NCBI GenBank assembly: GCA_022562455.1
Contig: JADFPG010000009.1
Coordinates: 1 to 38,013 of the forward strand
DNA length: 38,013 nt
Direction of reading: 5' to 3'
From: Fidelibacterota bacterium
Lineage (GTDB): Bacteria > Fidelibacterota > Marinisomatia > Marinisomatales > SCKK01
Positions 1-8,618 of this stretch are shown piece after piece. Position 1 is the first letter of the stretch. Each line of letters starts with the position of its first letter. Under the pieces are notes generated by a model. The model was not told the DNA's origin. It did not search any database and saw only the letters and a program-made list of their open reading frames with translations. Position numbers and translations under genes: made by a program.

Positions 1-165
1 GATTTGTGTAACACGTGCTCTGCTAATCCCCAGGTGTTTGGCAACATCAACCTGATTCCAGTCATTGACCTCCATCAATTCTAAAATGTCGATAGCTTGG
101 CGAAACAGTGATGGCTTTTTTGGTTTTGGGGTCTCCGGTTCAGGCATAAACCAGATTGTGCACAT
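1..165 (-). CDS. Partial small helix-turn-helix protein
   Basis: The frame runs off the left edge, so the C-terminus is missing. From an ATG at 165 it reads MCTIWFMPEPETPKPKKPS, then an alpha-helical stretch and a canonical helix-turn-helix (WNQVDVAKHLGISRARVTQI). This resembles the HTH segments of small proteins often labelled recombinase or resolvase-like. A second ATG at 147 is an alternative start. The frame stays open upstream of 165 to about 285 without another good start. A neighbouring frame upstream matches the N-terminus of the related gene at 1246-1554, so this copy may be frameshifted. DNA binding is inferred from the motif; no catalytic domain is visible. Confidence 0.55.
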   Translation of the reverse strand, partial: MCTIWFMPEPETPKPKKPSLFRQAIDILELMEVNDWNQVDVAKHLGISRARVTQI

Positions 166-291
166 GGTTCCTGTAATACGGTAAAACGGGATTGTGAACG
201 TGATCCACCCTCGGACGGTGTGTGTTTTGTGACCTTGTAGGGAGCGCGAAATTACCCTGAGAAAACGGGGTTTTTCATTTCCTGATTAGGA

Positions 292-382
292 GGGACGAGA
301 AGTCGCAGCGCAGCGAAGATCCCGATGAGGGAAGTGAATCGGGGAGTCCCTGTCCGTCCGGCAGGCGGGCCTCCGCCGGAGC
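292..382. repeat. 91-bp structured repeat, copy 1
   Basis: This 91-bp block recurs at 1561-1651 in the same orientation with 84 of 91 bases identical. It can fold: GGGAC at its start pairs with GTCCC near 347, CCCGAT pairs with ATCGGG inside that, and TCCGGC pairs with GCCGGA near the right end. The flanks are also related. On the left a short hairpin with a T run (ACCC at 254-257, GGGGT at 267-271, then TTTT) has a counterpart at 1526-1546. On the right each copy is followed by a terminator. No gene is seen between 166 and 634, so this repeat and its flanking hairpins are the content of that stretch. Confidence 0.8.
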
Positions 383-430
383 ACCACACTACATGATGAC
401 GAACCTACAGTCCATGTAGTTAACTAATCA

Positions 431-475
431 ACGGGCAATCCATTTACCAAATCAACGGTAATGTTGCCCGTTTTT
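431..475 (+). terminator. Rho-independent terminator after repeat copy 1
   Basis: A perfect 8-bp stem, ACGGGCAA at 431-438 and TTGCCCGT at 464-471, is followed at once by a T run. The loop is long (25 nt). Copy 2 of the repeat is followed by an unrelated stem with the same role, so the terminator position, though not its sequence, is conserved in both units. Confidence 0.7.
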
Positions 476-634
476 GCTTTCTTTTTAACTTGATAATTCC
501 CAAAATATTTATGCTTTTCCCATTTTTAATTTTTTTGTTATTTTCCACATCTTTTTTTGCGTATGTTTGAAATGCACTTATTATCCTAAAACTGGACAAA
601 TGGGTGTTCACCATAAACCATAAGAGGGAAGATT

Positions 635-997
635 ATGAATAATCTAAAAACCATAGGGCGCATCATATACGCCATTCCATTTGGTATTTTTGGCCTGATG
701 CATATGATGATGGCTGGAAACATGTCCGGCATGGTTCCTGCCTGGGTACCAGGCGGAATTATCTGGGTATATATAACCGGCTTGGCCTTGATAGCGGCCA
801 GCGTAAGTATCGTTACTAAGAAACAAATTTATTTGGCCTGCTTGCTGTTAGCCGGACTGCTGGGTGTTTTCGTGCTTACCATCCATTTGCCGATGCTTTT
901 AAGCGGTGACCAAATGGCCATGGGCAGCTTACTGAAAGATACCATCTCGTTAGGTGGCGCCTTGCTCATCGCCGGTTTGTTCAGGGACGAAAATTAA
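635..997 (+). CDS. DoxX-like small integral membrane protein
   Basis: The 120-residue product is almost entirely hydrophobic, with four predicted membrane segments at about 8-27, 38-60, 66-88 and 98-117. Glycines and prolines sit at helix ends as in the DoxX/DoxD-like family. A GGGAA Shine-Dalgarno sequence lies just upstream of the ATG. DoxX-like proteins are small inner-membrane proteins whose molecular role is mostly undefined; some relate to thiosulfate oxidation or oxidative-stress complexes. It stands alone here, flanked on both sides by the HTH/91-bp repeat unit, so it may be cargo of a former accessory insertion. Family assignment rests on size and topology and is moderate. Confidence 0.6.
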   Translation: MNNLKTIGRIIYAIPFGIFGLMHMMMAGNMSGMVPAWVPGGIIWVYITGLALIAASVSIVTKKQIYLACLLLAGLLGVFVLTIHLPMLLSGDQMAMGSLLKDTISLGGALLIAGLFRDEN

Positions 998-1035
998 GTT
1001 TTAGATAAAACTTATAAAATAAATATCATTCAGAC

Positions 1036-1102
1036 GGTAGGTGGAGACGGGCAATTGATATAATTCCTCGTGGCCGGATCCATGGGATCCGTCTACTCTA
1101 CC
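1036..1102. repeat. Imperfect long hairpin with BamHI-type palindrome
   Basis: An imperfect inverted repeat (left arm 1036-1050, right arm 1089-1102) encloses a perfect inner repeat CGGATCC / GGATCCG at 1075-1081 and 1085-1091 with a 3-nt loop. It lies 39 bp after the DoxX-like gene, but there is no T run beside it, so it is not a typical terminator. Confidence 0.5.
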
Positions 1103-1245
1103 CTCAGTTTATGGTGAAGCATTTATTCCTAAAGTGAGCAAGCCAAGAAGCACTTTGCTGCTCTTGATCATTTTAGCGCAATAGAAATCAGAAAATATTC
1201 TGTTAATTTGACTACAATAGTTCTCAAAATATATTTTAATTGTTA

Positions 1246-1554
1246 TTAGCTTGAGTGGTTTAGTTTATTTTTTAACACTTTTGTCACCCAAGCCCTGCTA
1301 ATACCCAACTGCTTGGCTAACTCAGCTTGATTCCAAATATTCTCAACCATTATCCGATGAAACCACTTTGCGTGTTCTTGTTTTGTTTATACTAGAGGAC
1401 GCCCATTTTTAGGTACTGATTGATAGTTAAATTTCTTATCCAGGAAGAAATATCGGCCGAAGATAACCGGAATATGGACCTTGAAAAAGTTTGATTCATC
1501 ATAGTTAACGTGGAGCACAAAACTACCCTGTGAAAGCAGGGTTTTTAGTTTCAT
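1246..1554 (-). pseudogene. Helix-turn-helix protein with in-frame stop
   Basis: From an ATG at 1554 the frame reads MKLKTLLSQGSFVLHVNYDE and continues to a TAA at codon 56 (1387-1389). It then reads on in the same frame through a clear helix-turn-helix (WNQAELAKQLGISRAWVTKV) to a natural stop at 1246-1248. Apart from that codon it would be 102 residues. It is a paralogue of the partial gene at 1-165: the HTH parts match closely and the N-terminal part weakly. It looks like a recently inactivated member of the small recombinase-associated HTH family. No ribosome-binding site is evident, and the region just upstream is the 91-bp repeat. Confidence 0.65.
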
Positions 1555-1560
1555 ACTGGG

Positions 1561-1651
1561 GGGACGAGAAGTCGCAGCACAGCGAAGATCCCGATGAGGG
1601 AAGTAAATCGGGGAGTCCCTGTTCGTTCGGTAGGCGGGCCTCCGTCAGAGC
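1561..1651. repeat. 91-bp structured repeat, copy 2
   Basis: Second copy of the block at 292-382. All seven differences are transitions in which copy 1 has G or C and copy 2 has A or T, and there are no gaps. It is preceded on the plus strand by a short hairpin with a T run (CCCTG 1526-1530, CAGGG 1537-1541, TTTTT 1542-1546). It is followed by a terminator at 1661. Confidence 0.8.
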
Positions 1652-1660
1652 GTGATGATA

Positions 1661-1696
1661 AACGGACATGGAAAATTCATGTCCGTTTTTATTTTT
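1661..1696 (+). terminator. Rho-independent terminator after repeat copy 2
   Basis: A perfect 10-bp stem, AACGGACATG at 1661-1670 and CATGTCCGTT at 1678-1687, with a 7-nt loop, is followed by TTTATTTTT. No gene on the plus strand ends here. The only candidate transcript is the 91-bp repeat itself, which suggests the repeat may be transcribed as a short structured RNA. Confidence 0.75.
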
Positions 1697-2200
1697 AAGA
1701 CGAAAAATTTCAGGTTAACAGCCATAGGAATGATTGGTTTCCACCGAGAGGATAACTATCAGGAAATATTTAACTACTCGTTGTTTTTTAATTTGTCCAA
1801 TAAAGAGTGCAATTGATAAAACCGTGTATAGGATAGACTTAAATGCGGTAATGCCAAACGTCAAGACCCCTGACGTAACGTTATGAACTCTTGTGTGGTT
1901 TTAGCCAAGAACGTGATTTGACGTCTTACCACATAGGGTGGTGATATCAAACTATAACAATTTAAGAGTAAAATACACCTCGCACCGTGCAAAACTCACA
2001 CTTTTCATTAGAACGATTAATGTAAATTCTTTAATCTATAACGTGTGCTACAAACACGGTTGTGGTATCTGTATTTCTCGCAGTGACCTGTAATTCCCCT
2101 TGCTCACACCTCAGCGGAATATTTCTTGCAAAGAAAGAAACAAAGAAAGAAATTAACTTGCATATTGATGTAAGAATATGTTAAAGGATTTAAAGGAAAG
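1697..2200. other. Gene-free spacer
   Basis: No convincing gene or RNA was found in these 504 bases. Short inverted repeats are present: ACGTCA/TGACGT at 1858-1863 and 1871-1876, and ACCAC/GTGGT at 1928-1932 and 1938-1942. Either could be an operator, but nothing ties them to a regulator. The right end would hold any promoter for the kinase locus. Confidence 0.4.
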
Positions 2201-2575
2201 TTGAAAACTAAACTGCCATCATTAAGCAACAAGAAGAGTAAATCACCTGAACAAAAATACCCTGATTCTAATCCATTATTATCAACCATTATTGAGAGTC
2301 CGAAAGATATTGTCATTTTCGCCTTGGGCCGGAATTACTGCTATACCGCTTTTAATAACGATCATGAGCAGACGATAAAAAAGATCTGGGGGGCCGATAT
2401 TGAGATTGGTATGAATATGCTAGAGATCATCAAGGACCCCCGGGATCGGGAGAAGATACCCGCTGCGGGGTGTGATGATTACCTGGCTAAACTGGTGTAT
2501 CAGGAAGTCATTCTGAAAAAATTGAAGGAATGGTTAGCGAAAGAAGGTATTTTTCAAAGGTACATTGGAGATTAA
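2201..2575 (+). pseudogene. Chimeric PAS/receiver remnant of a sensor kinase
   Basis: The 124-residue frame starts at a TTG (2201) beside an AAGGAAAG sequence that is too close to be an ideal ribosome-binding site. Residues about 25-88 read like the N-terminal part of a PAS domain (NPLLSTIIESPKDIVIFALG, then GMNMLEIIKDPRDREK). From about residue 88 the sequence abruptly becomes the end of a response-regulator receiver domain (IPAAGCDDYLAKLVYQEVIL). The receiver lacks its phosphoacceptor half, and the Pro normally after the conserved Lys is Leu. The simplest reading is a hybrid kinase that lost its middle, with the join at a stretch both domains share (a DREK-like motif). It ends at the start of the large kinase, whose own start it overlaps only if a TTG at 2565 is used. 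Confidence 0.6.
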
Positions 2576-2576
2576 C

Positions 2577-5500
2577 ATGACCAAAATCTTAATAATCGAT
2601 GATATAGAAGACATCCTGATTTCAGTTAAAGCTTTATTGAAGAATCTCGAGCCGGGATATGAAGTGCTTACCGCTCAAAGTGGAATTGAGGGAATCAAGC
2701 TGGCCAAATCCAAACAACCGGATACGATCCTGCTGGATGTTCACATGCCCGGGATGGACGGCTATGAGGTTTGTAAACGGTTACGGATGGAAGAGAAGAC
2801 AGAGCATATACCCATAATCTTTCTGACAGGAGTCAAAACCACTTCCAAAGATCGAATTAATGGCCTGGAACTGGGTGGGGATGCTTATCTTACCAAACCC
2901 ATTGATGAAGAGATGCTGTTAGCTCATCTACACGCGATGATCCGGATTAAGAAGGCTGAAGATAAAGTACGCCAGGAAAGAGATTTATTAGAAGTAAAAG
3001 TTGCTGATCGGACCAAGGAGTTACAGGTGTCCGAAGCCAAATATATTGATCTGTACGAAAATGCACCGGACATGTTTGCTTCCGTTGATGCCAAAACATC
3101 AACGATCCTTCGATGTAATCAGACTTTAGTTTTGGCTCTGGGCTATAAAAAAGATGAAATCATTGGTCAACCAGTATTCTTTGTCTATCATCCTGATTGT
3201 ATGGAAGAAGCGAAGAAAAATTTCCAGCAATTTGTGGATAGTGGGGAGATTCATGGCGCTGAATTGCAGTTAAAACGAAAAGACGGTAGCAAAATTGATG
3301 TTAGTTTGAATGTATCGTCTGTTCGTGATGAAGAAGGCAAAGTGCTTTATAGCAGGTTAATATGGCGGGACATCACCCAGCGCAAGCGAGTGGAGGAGGA
3401 ATTCAGGACGCAATCCGCTCAACGCCACAGATTATTGGAAGCTGGACGTCAGTTAATATCTTCTCTGGAAATTGATAAGGTCTTGAAATATGTATCTGAA
3501 GAAGTTCGCACACTCTTGGGTTGTAACGGTGTAACAATCTATATACTTGACGAGCAAGGCAAAATGCTTGAACCGATTCTGGCCTACGATCCCCCTTATG
3601 AAAAACAGATCATGTCTGCCAAACTTGATATTGATAACAGTTTAACCGGGCAAGGAATAAAAGCGAAGAAAGGGATTATATTTAACTATGCTACCCAGCA
3701 ACCAGGTGGTTATCACATACCCGGTACTCCAGTTGATGACGTTGATCATATTATCACAGCACCTTTCATTATTGGTGAGAGAACTATTGGAGCATTAACT
3801 ATTTATCGGAGGCAGGAAATATTTAATGAAGAAGATCTAACTTTGGTCGAGACTTTCACAATGTATGCCAGTACGGCAATCAACAACGCCCAAGTGCATC
3901 AGGAGTTGCTGAATCAAATTGAGAAACGCGAGCGGGTGGAAGAAACTTTGAAAGCGAGTACCACCATACTTGAAGAATCTCAAAGAATAGCTAACCTGGG
4001 CTCCTTTGTACTGGATATTACAACTGGTATTTGGACCAGTTCTGGAATTTTGGATAAAGTATTTGGTATTGATAAAGATTACAAGAGAGATGTCAGTGGA
4101 TGGGTAGAAATCGTACATCCTGATGAGCGTAAAGAAATGCAGGATTATTTAACTAATCATGTGATAGCTGAACGTAAACCTTTTGATAAAGAGTATCGCA
4201 TAATTCGAAAAAATGATCAGAAAGAATGCTGGGTCCATGGCCTTGGAAAACTTGAATTCGATTCTGTAGGGAAACCCATCAGAGTGATAGGAGTAATTCA
4301 GGACATTACCGAGCGGAAGCAGGCGGAGGAGAGACTAAAAGAAAGCGAGAGAAAGTTTCGCAATCTTTTTGAAGAATCGCTGGATGCCGTATTCATATCA
4401 ACCCTAGATGATCGAATATTAGATATGAATAAAGCTGGAAATGAACTTTTTGGATATACGGTTGATGAGTTTAAAAAGCTTAATCCGGAAATATTATATG
4501 CTAATAAAAAGGATAGAGAATCCTTTCTGAGGAAAATTAAAAAGCAAGGATTTGTGAAGAACCTCGAACTCAAATTGCAGAAAAAAGATGGAACTATAAT
4601 ATACTGTTTGGAATCTAGTATTGGCATTCGAGATGCGAATGGCAACCTCATCGGATATCAAGGAATTATCCGTGATATCACCAAACGTAAACAGGCTGAG
4701 GAAAAACTAAGAAATTCCGAGAGAAGATATAAGCACCTTTTTGACGAATTAGAAGCAATATTTGACCTTCTTCCTGCACTGATTTTTTATAAGGATACAG
4801 AGAACAGGCTCATTCGAGTAAATAAATATGTTGCCGATGCTTATGAAATGACAAAAAATGAATTGGAAGGTGTAAATTTGTTTGATCTGCATACAAAAGA
4901 TCAAGCCCAGGCTTATTGGGACGATGATTTGAAAGTAATAAATAGTGGTAAGCCTAAATTAGATATAGATGAACCTTGGGAAACAGCAGAAGGTTTAAAA
5001 TGGGTTAACACAAGTAAAATACCTTTTGTTGATGAGAACGGAGATATTATCGGAATAATTGGTATTTCATTAGACATCACCGAGCGGAAGAAAACAGAAG
5101 AAGAATTGCAGGCATCCAGGGAATATGCTCAGAATCTTATTAATAGTTCCCTGGACATGATCATCGCCGTGGATAAGGGACGCAAGATCATGGAGTTCAA
5201 CAAGGCCGCCGAACAAACGTTTGGCTACAAGAAAGAAGAAGTGATGGGTAAACACGTGGAGTTGCTTTATGCAGATGTGAGAGAGGGTCGGACAGTCCAC
5301 AAATCAACCGTGGAAAAGGGAAAGCATGTTCAGGAGATAACGAATAAGCGTAAAAATGGTGAGACCTTCCCGGCGCTGCTGGCTGCCTCTACTCTACTCA
5401 ACGCTCAGGGTGAAATAGTAGGAATCATGGGGGTTTCCCGCGATATCTCGGAACAAAAAGCGGCGGTGCAGGCACTGCGTGAGAGCGAAGAAAAATTCCG

Positions 5501-7055
5501 CGGTGTAATCGAGCAGTCCAACGATGGTATTTATGTCCTTCAAGGGGATCGGTTTGTCTTCATCAATCCCCGCTTCACGGAAATCACTGGCTACGAGCTG
5601 GAGGAAATCAGCGGAGAGGATTTCGATTTCATGAAATTGGTGGCTGAGGAAGGACTAAAAGTGTTAGAAGAAAGAAAAGCGATGCGAGAAAAGGGTGAAG
5701 AACCTCCTGGCCGGTACGTTTTTAAAGGCCTCAGAAAAGATGATCAAGAAAGGGATTTTGAGGTAAGTATAACCCTTGCGGAATGGGGGGGCGAGGAAGC
5801 AACTTTAGGAATTATTCAGGATGTAACCCAACGGATTCAAGCCCGTATGGATCTTGAGGATGCATTAGAAAAAGCAAAACAGGGGGAAAAAGTTAAAAGT
5901 CTTTTTCTGGCCAATATGTCACATGAAATCCGAACGCCGTTAAATGTTATTCTGGGGTTCACTGATTTAATTGAATTGAGCACCAAAGATAAAATCAGCT
6001 CAGAGGAACAGAATTTTTTTGATACTATTCGCCAAAGCGGCAAGCGGCTCTTACATACGATCCATGAGATTCTGGACATGTCTCTAATTGAAGCTAAAAC
6101 TATTTCTGTTAACTTAGAAGAACTCAATCTGGCAGATATCGTGAAAAAGGCAGTTAAGCCCTTGGTCTCAGAGGCTAATACCAAGGGTCTTGAGCTAAAT
6201 ATCAATACAGGCGAATCAAGTGGTCACATCTTAGCCGATGAAGACTCTGTTGTTAAGACGATTACCAATGTAGTTGAAAATGCGATCAAATATACTGAAA
6301 TAGGCAGAATCGATGTTGATCTTACCGAAAAAATAAATACCATGGTGCTATCCATTAAGGATACAGGCATCGGGATAGAGAAAGAGTTCTTAGATGAAAT
6401 ATTCCAGGTGTTTACTCAGGAAAGTGAAGGGTATACCAAAAAATATCAGGGCGTCGGCCTTGGGTTGGCATTGGTAAAGAAATATCTTGAATTCTGTAAT
6501 GCCTCTATAGAGGTTAAAAGTAAAAAAGGGGTTGGGTCAACGTTCACTATAACTTTTAAGAAGATAAAAGAACGGAGTAAGAAGAAGAGGATAGAAAAGT
6601 CTGTCGAAAAGACCAAGGTTGAACTGGATGTGAGAAAACATAGGCCGTTGGTTTTGTTAGTGGAGGATGATAAAAGCTCACAGAAACTTATTCATTTCTT
6701 TCTTAAGGATTACTATGAATTGGATTTTGCAGTCAGCGTTTCTGAGGCTAAGGAAAAACTTAGAGAGAAAAAAGTAGAACTGGTGCTGCTGGATTTATCA
6801 TTGATTGGGGGTGAGGATGGGCTGAACCTGGCACGATATATGAGAAAGACAAGGAAATGGCAAGAAATCCCAATAATAGCCACAACTGCTCACGCATTTA
6901 TGGAAGACAGGGATAAATGCCTCAATGCGGGGTGTAATGACTATATATCAAAGCCCATGAAGCAGATAGATTTGTTAATTAAGATGGAACAGTGGTTGCA
7001 AAATAGGTTTGATTATTCACCCACGAAAAACGGTGGGGCTATTTCAAAATCGTAA
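2577..7055 (+). CDS. Giant soluble hybrid histidine kinase
   Basis: The ATG at 2577 is preferred over a TTG at 2565 because TTGGAG lies 6 nt before it and family homology begins at MTKILIIDD. The 1492-residue product has, in order, a receiver domain (1-125, phosphoacceptor D54 in LLDVHMPGMDG), PAS (about 155-275), GAF (285-440), and five more PAS domains (about 466-580, 590-705, 718-840, 848-960, 970-1085). A HisKA domain follows with phospho-His H1116 in MSHEIRTPLN, then HATPase_c (about 1218-1330, with N, DTGIGI and GVGLGLALV boxes). A C-terminal receiver (1357-1475, D1406) ends it. No signal peptide or membrane segment is seen, so it should sense internal cues, perhaps redox or small ligands. 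The double receiver architecture allows input from another kinase and output to a phosphotransfer partner. No DNA-binding output regulator is nearby. Confidence 0.93.
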   Translation: MTKILIIDDIEDILISVKALLKNLEPGYEVLTAQSGIEGIKLAKSKQPDTILLDVHMPGMDGYEVCKRLRMEEKTEHIPIIFLTGVKTTSKDRINGLELGGDAYLTKPIDEEMLLAHLHAMIRIKKAEDKVRQERDLLEVKVADRTKELQVSEAKYIDLYENAPDMFASVDAKTSTILRCNQTLVLALGYKKDEIIGQPVFFVYHPDCMEEAKKNFQQFVDSGEIHGAELQLKRKDGSKIDVSLNVSSVRDEEGKVLYSRLIWRDITQRKRVEEEFRTQSAQRHRLLEAGRQLISSLEIDKVLKYVSEEVRTLLGCNGVTIYILDEQGKMLEPILAYDPPYEKQIMSAKLDIDNSLTGQGIKAKKGIIFNYATQQPGGYHIPGTPVDDVDHIITAPFIIGERTIGALTIYRRQEIFNEEDLTLVETFTMYASTAINNAQVHQELLNQIEKRERVEETLKASTTILEESQRIANLGSFVLDITTGIWTSSGILDKVFGIDKDYKRDVSGWVEIVHPDERKEMQDYLTNHVIAERKPFDKEYRIIRKNDQKECWVHGLGKLEFDSVGKPIRVIGVIQDITERKQAEERLKESERKFRNLFEESLDAVFISTLDDRILDMNKAGNELFGYTVDEFKKLNPEILYANKKDRESFLRKIKKQGFVKNLELKLQKKDGTIIYCLESSIGIRDANGNLIGYQGIIRDITKRKQAEEKLRNSERRYKHLFDELEAIFDLLPALIFYKDTENRLIRVNKYVADAYEMTKNELEGVNLFDLHTKDQAQAYWDDDLKVINSGKPKLDIDEPWETAEGLKWVNTSKIPFVDENGDIIGIIGISLDITERKKTEEELQASREYAQNLINSSLDMIIAVDKGRKIMEFNKAAEQTFGYKKEEVMGKHVELLYADVREGRTVHKSTVEKGKHVQEITNKRKNGETFPALLAASTLLNAQGEIVGIMGVSRDISEQKAAVQALRESEEKFRGVIEQSNDGIYVLQGDRFVFINPRFTEITGYELEEISGEDFDFMKLVAEEGLKVLEERKAMREKGEEPPGRYVFKGLRKDDQERDFEVSITLAEWGGEEATLGIIQDVTQRIQARMDLEDALEKAKQGEKVKSLFLANMSHEIRTPLNVILGFTDLIELSTKDKISSEEQNFFDTIRQSGKRLLHTIHEILDMSLIEAKTISVNLEELNLADIVKKAVKPLVSEANTKGLELNINTGESSGHILADEDSVVKTITNVVENAIKYTEIGRIDVDLTEKINTMVLSIKDTGIGIEKEFLDEIFQVFTQESEGYTKKYQGVGLGLALVKKYLEFCNASIEVKSKKGVGSTFTITFKKIKERSKKKRIEKSVEKTKVELDVRKHRPLVLLVEDDKSSQKLIHFFLKDYYELDFAVSVSEAKEKLREKKVELVLLDLSLIGGEDGLNLARYMRKTRKWQEIPIIATTAHAFMEDRDKCLNAGCNDYISKPMKQIDLLIKMEQWLQNRFDYSPTKNGGAISKS

Positions 7056-7164
7056 CTATTCAGGCTAAGGCATAGGCGAAGGCACAGGATTGTTAATCGT
7101 CAAATCATAGTCTTAGCCTTAGCCTGCGCCTTAGCCTTTTTCCAGTGAATAGGCTGAATAGTTA
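7053..7164. repeat. Word-type inverted repeat between convergent genes
   Basis: Arms TAACTATTCAG (7053-7063) and CTGAATAGTTA (7154-7164) are perfect complements; the left arm includes the stop codon of the kinase. Inside, the left side carries GGCTAAGGC-like words and the right side carries their complement (CCTTAGCC repeated), followed by a T run at 7137-7141. It probably works as a terminator between the kinase and the convergent rtcB. The arms are built of near-tandem 6-7 base words, a design seen in other spacers here. Confidence 0.7.
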
Positions 7165-7176
7165 CCTAAAATTTAA

Positions 7177-8616
7177 TCAACCTTTTATAACCCCAATCGG
7201 TTTGAATCTTGCCACTTTCTTACTGATCCCTGCTCCATCCATCACATCCACCACGTTTGAAACATCTTTGTAGGCATGAGGCATTTCTTCAGCGATAGTC
7301 CGTTTTCCACGAGCCATAATCTCTACCCCTCTGGAGCGGAGTTCTTCAATCATATTCATAGATCGGCTGATTTTACTCGATTTTTTCCGGCTCATCATCC
7401 GACCGGCGCCATGACAGGAAGAACCGAAAGTTTCCTGCATTGCTTTTTCTGTCCCAACGCACAAGTATGAATACCGACCCATGTCACCGGGGACCAGAAC
7501 AGGCTGTCCAATCTCTTTATACGACTCCGGTAATTCAGGATGATGCGGACCAAATGCACGGGTTGCCCCTTTTCTATGAACACAAACAGAGACATTTTTG
7601 CCATCAACCGTATGCTCCTCAAATTTGGCAATGTTGTGGCAGATATCGTAAATAAGCTTCATTTTTAATTCCGTTTGTGAGATGGCGAGGGCTTTGAGAA
7701 AAGCCTTTTCTGCGAGGTGTTTGATAACCTGTCGATTGACAAAAGCAAAGTTAGCGGCGGCTCTCATGGCCCCTAAGTATGCCTGACCCTCCGGGGACTG
7801 AATGGGTGAACATGCTAATTGTCTATCAGGAAGCTCTATCCTGTACTTTTCCACAGCTTTCTGTGTCATTTTCAGATGGTCAGTACAAACCTGATACCCC
7901 AATCCGCGTGAGCCGGTGTGAATAATAACGACAATCTGGTCTTTTTTCAGACCGAGAACTTCCGCACTGTAATCATCATATATTTCTTCCACGTAATCTA
8001 CTTCGACAAAATGGTTTCCTGAACCGAGTGTCCCAATCTGTTTGCTGCCTCGAAGTTTGGCATGTTGGCTGACATTCCCCGGATCAGCTCCTTTCAAACA
8101 TCCGTGTTCCTCGATAAAAAGGATATCTTCTTTACTGCCAAACCCCATATTCACTGCACTTGTTACACCGTCGAGAAGAATTTTGTCCAGAGCTTTTATA
8201 CTCAGATTTGGTATTGCTCCTTGTGAACCTACACCGGAGGGAATGTCCCGAAACAATTGGGCGAGAAGTGTGCGGATTTGGGGTTGTAATTCGGAACGAT
8301 GTAATCCTGTTGATAAAAGACTAACCCCGCAGTTGATATCATATCCAACTCCGCCCGGGGAGATGACCCCCTCATCTATATCCATCGCTGCCACACCCCC
8401 TATGGGAAATCCATAACCCCAGTGAATATCGGGCATGGCAAAGGAGTACTGAATAATTCCCGGGAGATGAGCTACATTTTGTACCTGTTCGATGCAAGGG
8501 TCATTTGCAATTCCTTTCATCAGTTCCCGATCGGCATAGATGCGGCCGGGTACCCTCATTTTTCCCGTTTTCGGGACTTCCCAGATATAGTCGTTAATTT
8601 GTTTCAATTGAACCAT
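7177..8616 (-). CDS. rtcB: RNA-splicing ligase RtcB
   Basis: RtcB joins RNA 2',3'-cyclic phosphate (or 3'-phosphate) and 5'-OH ends using GTP and Mn2+, via an enzyme-GMP intermediate. The 479-residue product has the family's normal length and motifs. These are the metal-binding GVGYDINCGV (D93, C96), GSGNHFVEV, HTGSRG, and CHGAGR with the guanylylated His at about 402. The ATG at 8616 is chosen; a TTG two codons upstream (8622) is possible. Its start abuts or overlaps the stop of the archease gene, so the two are probably translationally coupled. Bacterial RtcB is thought to repair broken tRNA or rRNA. No RtcR regulator or sigma54-type promoter was recognised here. Confidence 0.96.
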   Translation of the reverse strand: MVQLKQINDYIWEVPKTGKMRVPGRIYADRELMKGIANDPCIEQVQNVAHLPGIIQYSFAMPDIHWGYGFPIGGVAAMDIDEGVISPGGVGYDINCGVSLLSTGLHRSELQPQIRTLLAQLFRDIPSGVGSQGAIPNLSIKALDKILLDGVTSAVNMGFGSKEDILFIEEHGCLKGADPGNVSQHAKLRGSKQIGTLGSGNHFVEVDYVEEIYDDYSAEVLGLKKDQIVVIIHTGSRGLGYQVCTDHLKMTQKAVEKYRIELPDRQLACSPIQSPEGQAYLGAMRAAANFAFVNRQVIKHLAEKAFLKALAISQTELKMKLIYDICHNIAKFEEHTVDGKNVSVCVHRKGATRAFGPHHPELPESYKEIGQPVLVPGDMGRYSYLCVGTEKAMQETFGSSCHGAGRMMSRKKSSKISRSMNMIEELRSRGVEIMARGKRTIAEEMPHAYKDVSNVVDVMDGAGISKKVARFKPIGVIKG

Positions 8617-8618
8617 AA

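Noticed and set aside
281-480. Repeat region as a tRNA or known structured RNA
   Set aside because: No cloverleaf, T-loop GTTCGAATC or CCA end was found, and it matched no RNA class I could recognise.
644-826. Minus-strand frame within the DoxX-like gene
   Set aside because: It is antisense to a hydrophobic gene with a good ribosome-binding site and shows no recognisable motif.
5837-6205. Minus-strand frame within the histidine kinase
   Set aside because: It lies opposite the HisKA domain, which is fully conserved on the plus strand.
8042-8416. Plus-strand frame of 124 codons opposite rtcB
   Set aside because: It is a shadow of the highly conserved rtcB coding sequence.
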